23,778 nucleotides of DNA from CAVPHV01 sp964465915 (GTDB lineage: Bacteria; Actinomycetota; Acidimicrobiia; Spongiisociales; UBA5794), in the NCBI GenBank assembly GCA_964465915.1, contig CAYXMJ010000022.1, forward strand, positions 1-23,778. Direction: 5' to 3'. A model generated the notes under the pieces. It did not search any database. It was not told the DNA's origin and saw only the letters and a list, made by a program, of their open reading frames with translations. The translations under genes and the position numbers were made by a program. This document shows positions 15,020 to 21,755 of the stretch, piece by piece; within the stretch, counting starts at the first letter, position 1; each line of letters begins with the position of its first letter.

Positions 15020-15605
15020 GATCCTCCACCTCAATCGTTTGGGTCATGCCCCGCATTGCCTTTCCTGAGGCCTCGAAGATGATCCGGCGTTGCCGCAACC
15101 GGCCATGACCGGCATCGGGACCGTCCCAGCGCACCTCGCGTGCCTCCAACCGCAGATGGGCGATACCGGAGGGAAGCTTGCCCCGGACCGGACGCAGCAC
15201 GACGGGTACTCGGCGGCTGCGCGCCAGCGCCGCCAGTTTGCGCAATTGGGCATCCTTGACCCCCCGCGGAACCTCGGCGTAGAGACCCGGAATCCCCTCG
15301 ATCAAGGTAGCGGCCACCCGGGCCCAGTGCACCGGGTCGGAACACCGCACGACGATGAGACGCTCCGGAGCTATGCCGGCTTCCCACGCTGCCGGTGGGC
15401 ACAACCAGCCGCGTGCGTCCAGGTACACGACGGGCCCGGCCACGGCTCGCCGCGCCAGCATCGTCAGCCCGATCCTGGTCATCCCGAACCCGGGATGACC
15501 GATGAGTCCGGTGACCCTTCCCGGTTCGGGGGTGAGCAGATTCCGTCCCGGTGACGCAACGGGGGTAGCAACGGAGTCCCCCACCGATGCGATTGTCGCC
15601 GTCAC
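14952..15605 (-). CDS. imuA: ImuA-like RecA-fold protein (217 aa)
   Basis: This RecA-like accessory protein of SOS mutagenesis is partner to ImuB. The order imuA-imuB behind a LexA box is the usual arrangement. The P-loop region reads GLIGHPGFGMTR (about 34-44): the Walker A Lys is replaced by Met42, so ATP hydrolysis is doubtful. Other parts fit the family: VVYLDARGWLCPP, RLIVVRCSDPVHWA, ARSRRVPVVLRPVRGKLP and IAHLRLEAREVRW. The start is GTG at 15605, where the upstream ribosome site (GGGTGGCAG) is weak. The last 68 bases also encode the start of ImuB. Confidence 0.85.
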   Translation of the reverse strand: MTATIASVGDSVATPVASPGRNLLTPEPGRVTGLIGHPGFGMTRIGLTMLARRAVAGPVVYLDARGWLCPPAAWEAGIAPERLIVVRCSDPVHWARVAATLIEGIPGLYAEVPRGVKDAQLRKLAALARSRRVPVVLRPVRGKLPSGIAHLRLEAREVRWDGPDAGHGRLRQRRIIFEASGKAMRGMTQTIEVEDHGADAVRLVPRLAATSARRAAG

Positions 15606-15661
15606 CTGCCACCCGCTCCGTTCCTACGGTCCCGAGCACCAGCACCGCCACTCGGACCCTC

Positions 15662-15689
15662 ACCCTATCGAACATATGTTCGATGTCAA
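15662..15689 (-). promoter_or_regulatory. imuAB promoter
   Basis: On the minus strand a consensus -35 TTGACA (15689-15684) is followed, after 16 bases, by TAGGGT as -10 (15667-15662). The spacer is almost entirely the LexA palindrome. Confidence 0.7.
15667..15684. promoter_or_regulatory. LexA (SOS) box, perfect 18-bp palindrome
   Basis: ATCGAACATATGTTCGAT contains the known mycobacterial SOS box TCGAAC-N4-GTTCGA without any mismatch. Its place between the -35 and -10 of imuAB means bound LexA would block RNA polymerase. It lies 74 bp upstream of the mazE -10, so an effect on that promoter is possible but unproven. Confidence 0.92.
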
Positions 15690-15730
15690 GAGTGGAATAT
15701 GCAAAACGAGAGGCAATCACCACGATCGGA

Positions 15731-15762
15731 CATGTAGACCCTGATGCATGCAGCATGTAGAC
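15731..15762. repeat. Paired CATGTAGAC repeats, candidate MazE operator
   Basis: CATGTAGAC occurs at 15731-15739 and again at 15754-15762, 23 bp apart, with a GATGCATGCAG segment between. The two copies fall on the likely -35 and -10 of the toxin-antitoxin promoter. Toxin-antitoxin operons are usually autoregulated, so this is a good candidate operator. Confidence 0.5.
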
Positions 15763-15763
15763 T
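15735..15763 (+). promoter_or_regulatory. Promoter of the mazEF-like pair, leaderless
   Basis: TAGACC as -35 (15735-15740), 17 bases, then TAGACT as -10 (15758-15763). The -10 ends 7 bases before the ATG of the antitoxin, which has no Shine-Dalgarno, so the transcript is probably leaderless. Confidence 0.5.
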
Positions 15764-15770
15764 CACATCC

Positions 15771-16007
15771 ATGGGAACCACCACGATTCGAGTCGACACA
15801 GATACCCACGCGCGACTTCTCGAACTGAGTCGGGACACGGGAGATTCGCTCATCGAGACGGTCCGAGACGCCACCGAGGCTCTACGACGGCAGCGCTTCG
15901 CCTCCCAGGTGACCTCAGAACTAGCCAGCTTGAAGGCTGACCCGGCGGCGTGGGCGGACTACCTCGCCGAAGCCGACACCACCTCTGTGACCGATGGCAT
16001 CGGTTGA
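15771..16007 (+). CDS. MazE-type antitoxin with N-terminal RHH domain (78 aa)
   Basis: The first 40 residues read as a ribbon-helix-helix DNA-binding fold (TTTIRVDTDTHARLLELS strand and helix, then GDSLIETVRDATEALRR). The acidic, Ala-rich C-terminal half (ADPAAWADYLAEADTT) would bind and block the toxin. This layout matches the RHH-type MazE antitoxins common in mycobacteria. The start ATG at 15771 is favoured by the -10 spacing; an in-frame ATG at 15744 lies inside the promoter. Its end overlaps the toxin start by 14 bases, typical of coupled antitoxin-toxin pairs. Confidence 0.85.
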   Translation: MGTTTIRVDTDTHARLLELSRDTGDSLIETVRDATEALRRQRFASQVTSELASLKADPAAWADYLAEADTTSVTDGIG

Positions 16008-16332
16008 CGATCTCTGGTTGGTGGACTTTGGCGAGCCATACCCAGGAGAACCCGCAGCCCATCGGCCCGCACTCATTGTCGGTCCACCCGAGACCTTCGG
16101 GACCGACTTCCCTTTCGTCATCGTGATTCCGCTCACCACCACACGGCGCGGCCTGTCGCTCCACATCGAGGTCGATGCAAGCTCCGCCACAGGTCTCGAC
16201 CACGTCAGTTACATCCAGTGTGAGCTGATCCGGTCGGTCAGCCGGAAGCGCCTCATCCACCCGATCGGAGCCATCGACCTCTCGATCAGCCGGGAAGTCA
16301 CCGACGTGATCGAGACTCTGCTCAACCACTGA
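15994..16332 (+). CDS. MazF/PemK-type endoribonuclease toxin (112 aa)
   Basis: This is an mRNA interferase of the MazF/PemK family. Family signatures are the opening LWLVDFGEPYPGEPAAHRPALIVG strands (G-x-x-x-x-R-P-A-L-I-V pattern), the central VIVIPLTTTRRG block with the conserved Thr/Ser, and the late YIQCELIRSVSRKRL strand with the QxxxIRxVxxxRL pattern. Length is typical. It seems intact, so the system is probably active. It is encoded directly after its antitoxin and diverges from the SOS-controlled imuAB genes. Confidence 0.9.
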   Translation: MASVDDLWLVDFGEPYPGEPAAHRPALIVGPPETFGTDFPFVIVIPLTTTRRGLSLHIEVDASSATGLDHVSYIQCELIRSVSRKRLIHPIGAIDLSISREVTDVIETLLNH

Positions 16333-16334
16333 TC

Positions 16335-16367
16335 GTCCACCCGTGGACTACCCCTGAGCCGGCTCAG
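16335..16367. terminator. Two short inverted repeats between convergent mazF-like and merR-like genes
   Basis: GTCCAC-CC-GTGGAC (16335-16348) and the palindrome CTGAGCCGGCTCAG (16354-16367) lie in the 31-bp gap; the second covers the stop of the MerR gene. Neither has a U-run. They may act as weak bidirectional terminators. Confidence 0.4.
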
Positions 16368-17182
16368 CCCGCTTCGGAACAGATCGGGAACTCGACCCGG
16401 GTGAGCAGCTCTTCGGGCGGGACCGTCTGGGGATCATTCAGGTAGATCTCCCGGGGTGGTCCCGCTACGTCGTGGCCATGCTCGGAGATCCAGGCGGTCA
16501 ACGTGTGGTAGGCCGAGCCAATCTGCTCGTAGGGGCCGTGGTGGACCGTGGTCGCCATTGCTCCCCCTTCGAGCTCCCGCCCGTAGACCTCGCCCCCGTC
16601 CGAAATGACGGCGCCGATCGGCACGCAGATCTCGATGTCCCCGTCGGTCGTGTCGTCGATCACATCGTGGTAGACGATCAGCGGTGGACCCGCCGGCGCT
16701 ACGCCCGCGCGACCCAGGGCTTGCATCAGCGATCCGAATCCTGCGCCGATGTCGTTGCCGATCCGACTCAGACTGGTGTGGACCTTGGTGGCGGCAACCA
16801 GTTGCGAGGCCGTTTCTGTAACGTTGACGTCGTAGGGCATGATTCCCTCCTTGCGGTGGATGAGCGCCTCGAGGTAGGCAAGCGTGCGCTCCTGAGCAGC
16901 CAACCGTTCAGCCAGCCGCTCGTGGTGCATCACCAACTGCTTGTGGACCAGCTCTGGGTCGTCAGTCTCCAGAATCGCCCGAATCTCGTCGAGTGGCATG
17001 TCGACCGATCGCAGGATCCTCACCGCCTCAGCCCGATTCGCCTGTCCCAGGTGGTAGTACCGGTATCCGGACGACGGATCGACATGGGCAGGAACCAGCA
17101 GGCCGATCTCGTCGTAAAGGCGCAGCGCCTTCACCGAGAGCCGCGTCATCTTCGAGAATCGGCCGATGGGGATCAGATTCAC
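16364..17182 (-). CDS. MerR-family regulator with GyrI-like effector domain (272 aa)
   Basis: The N-terminus is a MerR winged helix-turn-helix: IGRFSKMTRLSVKALRLYDE (5-25), then GLLVPAHVDPSSGYRYYHLGQ. A dimerisation coiled coil follows (about 75-112, KQLVMHHERLAERLAAQERTL). Residues about 115-272 form a GyrI/AraC-type effector-binding domain like that of BmrR, usually a sensor of small lipophilic or cationic molecules. The start is GTG at 17182 with AGGAGG 8 bases upstream; a longer reading to 17281 lacks this site. The target is unknown: no efflux gene lies beside it, and the divergent neighbour is a YbaK-type protein. Confidence 0.9.
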   Translation of the reverse strand: MNLIPIGRFSKMTRLSVKALRLYDEIGLLVPAHVDPSSGYRYYHLGQANRAEAVRILRSVDMPLDEIRAILETDDPELVHKQLVMHHERLAERLAAQERTLAYLEALIHRKEGIMPYDVNVTETASQLVAATKVHTSLSRIGNDIGAGFGSLMQALGRAGVAPAGPPLIVYHDVIDDTTDGDIEICVPIGAVISDGGEVYGRELEGGAMATTVHHGPYEQIGSAYHTLTAWISEHGHDVAGPPREIYLNDPQTVPPEELLTRVEFPICSEAG

Positions 17183-17319
17183 GCTTGCAACCTCCTTTCC
17201 TCTCCATCGTCGGGCCTCCCCCCGGGGGAGAGTCAAGCGATCACCCGCGACATCTCTCCGGATCATGCTTGCGTCCCCCAATTCTGGATGTCAAGGCCGG
17301 CGTCTGCCGCCGGGGTGGG

Positions 17320-17325
17320 TACGCT
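17320..17325 (+). promoter_or_regulatory. -10 box for a leaderless start (TACGCT)
   Basis: TACGCT ends 6 bases before the ATG at 17332, without a well-placed Shine-Dalgarno. The 149-bp space shared with the divergent merR-like gene shows no classic MerR dyad that I could pick out. Confidence 0.45.
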
Positions 17326-17331
17326 CTTCGC

Positions 17332-17808
17332 ATGAAGATCCCCGTCACCATGGCCGTCCGGACGCTCCGTGACGCCGGGATCGACTTCGTTCCCCATCTC
17401 TACCGCTACGAGCCGGGCGGAGGAGCGGCGGCAGGGGCGGCGGCTCTCGGGGTTGATCTGCACAACGTCGTCAAGACGCTGATCATGGAGACGGAAACCG
17501 GCGACCCCATGATCGTGCTGATGCATGGTGATCGCGAGGTATCCACCAAGAACCTCGCTCGCCTCATCAGGTGCCGGCGAGTGCAGCCGTGCGATCCCGA
17601 CGCGGCCGACCGACACACTGGGTATCTCGTTGGTGGCACCTCGCCATTCGGGACCCGCCGCGTCATGCCGGTATACGCTCCGGCTACGCTGCTGGAGGCT
17701 CCCCTGGTCTACCTCAACGGCGGCAAGCGCGGCTTCCTCATCGAGCTCTCCCCCGCCTCGATCGTTTCGGAACTCAATGTCACCCTCGGCGACATCACTG
17801 CGGAGTGA
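17332..17808 (+). CDS. YbaK/EbsC-family Cys-tRNA(Pro)/aminoacyl-tRNA deacylase (158 aa)
   Basis: This freestanding trans-editing protein hydrolyses mischarged tRNA, in E. coli Cys-tRNA(Pro). The opening KIPVTMAVRTLRDAGIDF helix, the conserved Lys48 in HNVVKTLIM and the GYLVGGTSPFGTRRVMPVY block (about 103-121) are family hallmarks, and length is typical. The gene is the first on the plus strand after a divergent MerR regulator and is followed 70 bp later by dodecin. There is no sign of functional coupling with either. The precise tRNA specificity cannot be read from sequence. Confidence 0.9.
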   Translation: MKIPVTMAVRTLRDAGIDFVPHLYRYEPGGGAAAGAAALGVDLHNVVKTLIMETETGDPMIVLMHGDREVSTKNLARLIRCRRVQPCDPDAADRHTGYLVGGTSPFGTRRVMPVYAPATLLEAPLVYLNGGKRGFLIELSPASIVSELNVTLGDITAE

Positions 17809-17878
17809 CCGAACCGATGGGATGACATGGAGGCATTAGCGTGGGACCAGCACCCTCGCTCCTGAAAGGAGACGCTAC

Positions 17879-18085
17879 GTGTCCGTAGCCAAAGTGATCG
17901 AGATCACGTCAACTTCACCCGGCAGCTTCGAAGATGCCATCAGAAAGGGCATCGCCAAAGCTCAGAAGACCATCGACGGCATTCGGGGAGCCTGGATTTC
18001 AGAACAGAAGGTCGTACTCTCCGACGATGGGACGATCAAGCACTTCCGAGTCGACATGAAGCTGACGTTTGTGCTCGAAGACTGA
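17879..18085 (+). CDS. Dodecin, flavin-binding/storage protein (68 aa)
   Basis: Dodecins form hollow dodecamers that store FMN or related flavins (and sometimes CoA). The fold is visible as strand VAKVIEITSTSPGSFEDAI, helix KGIAKAQKTI, strand GIRGAWISEQKVVL and a final strand FRVDMKLTFVLED. Trp39 is the conserved residue that stacks on the flavin. Length is exactly in the family range. The start is GTG with AAAGGAG 7 bases upstream. A strong hairpin terminator follows the stop by 21 bases. Confidence 0.93.
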   Translation: MSVAKVIEITSTSPGSFEDAIRKGIAKAQKTIDGIRGAWISEQKVVLSDDGTIKHFRVDMKLTFVLED

Positions 18086-18106
18086 TCTCGACCCGTTGAT
18101 TCAACT

Positions 18107-18137
18107 GAGAAGGCCCCGGCTGATCCGGGGCCTTCTC
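18107..18137. terminator. Bidirectional hairpin terminator between dodecin and pnp
   Basis: GAGAAGGCCCCGG and CCGGGGCCTTCTC form a perfect 13-bp stem with a 5-base loop between the two convergent genes. It has no U-run but is the strongest hairpin in the window and can serve either strand. Confidence 0.85.
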
Positions 18138-18159
18138 GCATTGACGATTGACGTGGGTG

Positions 18160-20568
18160 CTACTCGCCGCCCTCGAACTCGTCTTCGAACGAGACCACGG
18201 TGCGGCCCGGCTTCGAGCCGCCGCCGCTGCCCGAATCGCGATCCCGATTGCGGTCGCGGTCCCGATCACGACCGCCACGGTCGCTGCTGCGACCACGATC
18301 CCGACCACCACGGCCACGATCGCCGCCGCGGCCGCGGTCCCGACCACCACGATCGCCGCCGCGGTCGCGGCCGCCACCTTCGCTCTTGGGCGAAGCGGTT
18401 GCCCCTTCGCGCAGTTCCAGTTCGACGCCCTCGGCCAGGTCGAGACTGACTTTGCCACGGTCGTCGATCTCACGAACGACCACCTGGACCTTGTCGCCAA
18501 GCGAGAGCACGTCTTCAACCTGCTCGATGCGCCGACCGCCACCCATCTTGGAGATGTGCAGCAGGCCGTCGCGACCCGGGAGGATGTTGACGAAGGCGCC
18601 AAACTTGGTGATGTTGACGACTTCGCCTTCGTAGTCGGCACCGACCTCGGCCTCTGGCGGGAAACCGATCGCCAAGATGCGCTCCTTGGCCAGCAGCATC
18701 GAAGCCGTGTCCGAGGCGCCGACCCGGATGGCGCCGTCGTCGTCGATTTCGATGGTGGCGCCGGTCTGCTCCTCGAGCTCCCTGATGACCTTGCCCTTGG
18801 GTCCGATGACCTCACCGATCCGATCCTTCGGGATCATGATGGTTTCGATCTTCGGAGCGTTCGGAGCAAGCTCTTCACGCGGTCCGGGGATGACATCTGC
18901 CATGGCGTCGAGGATGAACAGGCGGGCGTCGCGCGCCTGGCCCATGGCCTGGATCAAGACGTCGGCGGGAAGCGACTCGATCTTGGTGTCGAGCTGCAGG
19001 GCCGTGATCATGTTGCGGGTACCAGCGACCTTGAAGTCCATGTCACCGAGGGCATCTTCCGCGCCCAGGATGTCGGTCAGCGTCACGAACTGGCCATCGT
19101 GATGGATCAGACCCATCGCAATGCCGGCCACGGGCGACTCGATCGGAACCCCGGCATCCATCAAGGACAACGATGACCCACAGATCGAAGCCATCGAGCT
19201 CGACCCGTTGGACATCAGAACCTCGGACACGAGACGGAAGGCGTAGGGGAACTCCTCGGCCGACGGGATAACCGGCAGCAACGCCTTCTCAGCCAGAGCA
19301 CCGTGACCAATCTCACGCCGCTTCGGACCACGCATGAAGCCAGTCTCTCCGGTCGAGAACGGCGGGAAGTTGTAGTGGTGCATGTAACGCTTGGAGTCTT
19401 CGACATCAATGGTGTCGAGCATTTGCTCCATCCGCAGCATGCCGAGGGTCGTGACGTTCAAGACCTGAGTCTCGCCACGCTGGAACAGGCCTGAGCCGTG
19501 CCCCTCGGCTACAAGACCGACCTCGATCATGAGCGGCCGAACATCGGTCAAGCCGCGACCGTCCATCCGGACGCCTTCGGAGACGACCCTCTGGCGCATG
19601 ACCTTCTTCTGCACGGCCCGGAAGGCCTTCTTGGCAGCCTTGAACGCGGCCTCATCGTCTTCAGCGATGGCCAACTCAGCGAGCACCTCTTCGCGCAGCA
19701 TGTCCTCGGCGTCTTGGCGTTCGTGCTTGTCGGCGATGGTGCCCATGGCCATGAGACGGTCCCGAGCGACACCGGCGACCTGGTCGTACAGTTCCTGGGA
19801 GTAGTCGATCACCAGCGGATACTCGATCGGGGTCGGCGTTTCGGCCTGGGCGGCAAGTTCCACCTGCATGTCGATCAGGACACCGATGTACTCCTTGGCA
19901 AGCTCGAGCCCGCGAGCCACGGTTTCCTCGTCGCTGGCTGGGGCGCCGGCGGTGACGAGGCGGTGACCATCTTCGGTAGCGCCGGCTTCGACCATGGCGA
20001 TGTCGACTTCACCAGCGGCATTGCGCTTGCCGGCGACGACGAGTTCGAAGACTGATTCCTCGAGATCCTCGTAGGTAGGGAACGGCACCCATTCGCCGTC
20101 CCTGAGGGCCAGGCGTACGGCGCCGAGCGGGCCGAGGAACGGGATCGGGCTGATCATGAGTGCGGCCGAGGCAGCGTTCAACGCGGCAACGTCGTAGTCG
20201 TGGACCATGTCGGCCGACATGACGGTCGCCACGATGTGTGTCTCGGAACGAAAGCCGTCGACGAACGAAGGCCGCAGCGGGCGGTCGATCAAGCGACAGG
20301 TAAGAGTCGCCTTTTCCGTGGCACGGCCTTCACGACGGAAGAACGAGCCCGGGATGCGCCCAACGGCATACATCCGCTCCTCGACATCCACGGTGAGCGG
20401 GAAGAAATCGAGGCCTTCCCTGCCACCGCGATTTGCGGTTGCGGTCACCAGCACCTCAGTGCCGCCGACCTTGATCACGACGGCGCCGCCGGCGAGTCGT
20501 GCGAGTTTTCCGGTCGAAAGGGCAATCTCTGCGTTGCCTACTTGACCGCGTACGGTGGTCTCTGCCAC
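18160..20568 (-). CDS. pnp: Polyribonucleotide nucleotidyltransferase (PNPase), 802 aa, with Arg/Gly/Asp-rich tail
   Basis: PNPase is a phosphorolytic 3'-5' exoribonuclease, trimeric, in RNA decay. Domains in order: RNase PH 1 (about 10-145), helical domain (to about 325), RNase PH 2 (about 330-560, with the acidic site LGAEDALGDMDFKVAG, Asp505 and Asp511), KH (about 575-635, loop IGPKGK) and S1 (about 643-712). Beyond S1, residues about 728-779 are a low-complexity tail made almost wholly of Arg, Gly and Asp, ending in a short acidic SFEDEFEGGE. The start is GTG at 20568 with AAGGAG 6 bases upstream; a longer frame to 20691 would run through the rpsO terminator. It follows rpsO, the near-universal order, but behind a terminator and a long leader hairpin. 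Confidence 0.95.
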   Translation of the reverse strand: MAETTVRGQVGNAEIALSTGKLARLAGGAVVIKVGGTEVLVTATANRGGREGLDFFPLTVDVEERMYAVGRIPGSFFRREGRATEKATLTCRLIDRPLRPSFVDGFRSETHIVATVMSADMVHDYDVAALNAASAALMISPIPFLGPLGAVRLALRDGEWVPFPTYEDLEESVFELVVAGKRNAAGEVDIAMVEAGATEDGHRLVTAGAPASDEETVARGLELAKEYIGVLIDMQVELAAQAETPTPIEYPLVIDYSQELYDQVAGVARDRLMAMGTIADKHERQDAEDMLREEVLAELAIAEDDEAAFKAAKKAFRAVQKKVMRQRVVSEGVRMDGRGLTDVRPLMIEVGLVAEGHGSGLFQRGETQVLNVTTLGMLRMEQMLDTIDVEDSKRYMHHYNFPPFSTGETGFMRGPKRREIGHGALAEKALLPVIPSAEEFPYAFRLVSEVLMSNGSSSMASICGSSLSLMDAGVPIESPVAGIAMGLIHHDGQFVTLTDILGAEDALGDMDFKVAGTRNMITALQLDTKIESLPADVLIQAMGQARDARLFILDAMADVIPGPREELAPNAPKIETIMIPKDRIGEVIGPKGKVIRELEEQTGATIEIDDDGAIRVGASDTASMLLAKERILAIGFPPEAEVGADYEGEVVNITKFGAFVNILPGRDGLLHISKMGGGRRIEQVEDVLSLGDKVQVVVREIDDRGKVSLDLAEGVELELREGATASPKSEGGGRDRGGDRGGRDRGRGGDRGRGGRDRGRSSDRGGRDRDRDRNRDRDSGSGGGSKPGRTVVSFEDEFEGGE

Positions 20569-20602
20569 GCGTGTCTCCTTGTTGTTGAGTGAGGGAGAAC
20601 GC

Positions 20603-20658
20603 TCAATTGGCAGTGGTCGCATCTCGTGGGGGAACAAGCTGCGGCCACTGACAACTGA
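20603..20658 (-). promoter_or_regulatory. Long stem-loop in the pnp leader
   Basis: In the minus-strand RNA, CAGUUG-U-CAGUGG-C-CGCA pairs with UGCG-A-CCACUG-C-CAAUUG (plus one closing U-A pair): 17 pairs including one G-U, with two single mismatches and an 18-base loop. It begins about 35 bases before the pnp start and has no U-run. In E. coli an RNase III-cleaved leader hairpin controls pnp; this may be an analogous site. Confidence 0.6.
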
Positions 20659-20689
20659 AGCGCTACTCCAGATTCGAATGACTGACAGC

Positions 20690-20715
20690 AAAAAGGCGGC
20701 CCGCAGGCCGCCTTT
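20690..20715 (-). terminator. rpsO terminator
   Basis: Reading the minus strand, AAAGGCGGCC and GGCCGCCTTT flank a short loop, and the stem runs into five T residues (plus-strand A run at 20690-20694). It lies 9 bases after the rpsO stop. It is the only textbook U-run terminator in the window, and may be partial, letting some transcripts continue into pnp. Confidence 0.8.
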
Positions 20716-20724
20716 CTTCCGTCG

Positions 20725-20982
20725 TTATCTCCGCAGACCGAGTTGGGCGATCAGCGATCGATACCGCTGAACGTCCTGGTCGTTGAGATATCCCAGCAGT
20801 CGTCTGCGCTTGCCGACCATCATCAGCAAGCCTCGCCGGCTGTGGTGGTCCTTTTTGTGGTACCGCAGGTGATCGGTGAGGTGATTGATTCGCTCGGTCA
20901 GCAACGCGACCTGGACCTCGGGAGATCCCGTGTCGCTCGGGTGCGTACCGAACTCTTCGATGATGGTCTTTGTGTCTTTCAC
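20725..20982 (-). CDS. rpsO: 30S ribosomal protein S15 (85 aa)
   Basis: S15 is a primary binder of 16S rRNA helices 20-22 and nucleates the platform of the small subunit. The diagnostic core DTGSPEVQVALLTERI, HLRYHKKDHHSRRGLL, then GKRRRLLGYL and the C-terminal YRSLIAQLGLRR is complete. A GTG start at 20982 (VKDTKTIIEEFG) gives 85 residues, a little short of the usual 89. The frame remains open upstream, but that part matches nothing in S15. The ribosome site AAGGA is 11 bases away, rather far. The gene has its own promoter and terminator. Confidence 0.95.
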   Translation of the reverse strand: MKDTKTIIEEFGTHPSDTGSPEVQVALLTERINHLTDHLRYHKKDHHSRRGLLMMVGKRRRLLGYLNDQDVQRYRSLIAQLGLRR

Positions 20983-21043
20983 GCAGGCATTTTCCTTCGT
21001 GGACTTGGCAAACGGGGCGCGGACGACCGTCCGGGTGAACGGA

Positions 21044-21072
21044 AGTGTAACGCAGTGGCGTTCCTGTGCCAA
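21044..21072 (-). promoter_or_regulatory. rpsO promoter
   Basis: On the minus strand, TTGGCA (21072-21067), exactly 17 bases, then TACACT (21049-21044). Transcription would start near 21037, leaving a leader of about 55 bases with a small CGGAC/GTCCG hairpin. This is one of the best housekeeping-type promoters in the window. Confidence 0.7.
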
Positions 21073-21083
21073 GCGCAGCGCGG

Positions 21084-21569
21084 TCACTCGTCGGCGGCGG
21101 CTTCGTCGATGATTTCCTCGTTGGAATCTGATCCACCCAACCGTTGGAACAGGACCCCGAAGAGGCGCCGGGTGATCATCAGTGCCAGGACGAGAGCAAC
21201 CACCTCGATGAAGTGGCCAAGTTCGACATGGTCGCCGAACACGATGTTCACCACTTCGAGAATGACGAATTTCCCGACGAACAGGATCACAATCAGCGAC
21301 ACCGTCCCCGCCACCTTGAAGAACGCCCCCTCCTTGTCCGCGAAGTAGCTGCGGACACCGTGCTCGTAGTGCATGACCACATCCAGCAGGATCTTCAAGA
21401 GCACCGCGGTCAGAATCGAGATCGTGAACGAGTCGATCACCACCGCGTCCACATACTCAACGAACAGGTTGAGGACGATCGTGTAGACCAGCACATCGGA
21501 CGTCCAGGAGAAGAAGATCTCCTGCGCCCTCGTGATGGTGATCGTACGGGTCGTGGCCGATGACGCCAT
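21084..21569 (-). CDS. Integral membrane protein, about four membrane helices (161 aa), unknown function
   Basis: After a short cytoplasmic head (SSATTRTITITRAQEIFFSW), four hydrophobic stretches are visible at about 25-45, 50-68, 85-107 and 117-135. A soluble acidic tail follows (GGSDSNEEIIDEAAADE). Acidic residues sit within or beside the helices (EYVDAVVID, FVILEVVNIVFGD), which hints at ion or proton handling, but this is speculation. The topology recalls PsiE-type proteins, though I see no clear motif match. A GGA-rich ribosome site lies just upstream of the ATG. The rpsO promoter begins 12 bases before the end of its transcript region, so the two are separately transcribed. Confidence 0.75.
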   Translation of the reverse strand: MASSATTRTITITRAQEIFFSWTSDVLVYTIVLNLFVEYVDAVVIDSFTISILTAVLLKILLDVVMHYEHGVRSYFADKEGAFFKVAGTVSLIVILFVGKFVILEVVNIVFGDHVELGHFIEVVALVLALMITRRLFGVLFQRLGGSDSNEEIIDEAAADE

Positions 21570-21696
21570 GGCTTCTTCCGATTCTCCTCAGTCGTGGTGC
21601 GGTCCGTTCCGCCCCGAGAGGCCACAGTAGCCCGCCCGAGCCGCCGAATGGCGTGACCGGATCTTTCCGCGACTCAACAGGTCCTGTTTGAACATT

Positions 21697-21726
21697 TTGT
21701 CAAGATCGCAATTGGCCGGCCATAAA
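21697..21726 (+). promoter_or_regulatory. Promoter candidate for the ECF sigma operon
   Basis: TTGTCA (21697-21702), 18 bases, then CATAAA (21721-21726). The spacer ends in a perfect palindrome TGGCCGGCCA (21713-21722) that overlaps the -10, a possible regulator site. It looks more like a housekeeping promoter than an ECF-type one, so autoregulation is not obvious. Confidence 0.4.
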
Positions 21727-21755
21727 CGGTGCAACGGGACGAGGATTGACCCAGG

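Noticed and set aside
18200..18380. GC-rich tandem pattern that looks like a DNA repeat array
   Set aside because: It is the coding sequence of the Arg/Gly/Asp tail of PNPase; the repeats follow codons and there are no spacers as in CRISPR.
21688..21703. Possible second LexA box (GAACATTTTGTC) before the ECF sigma gene
   Set aside because: The right half is TGTC, not GTTC, so the palindrome is broken; it is better read as promoter sequence.
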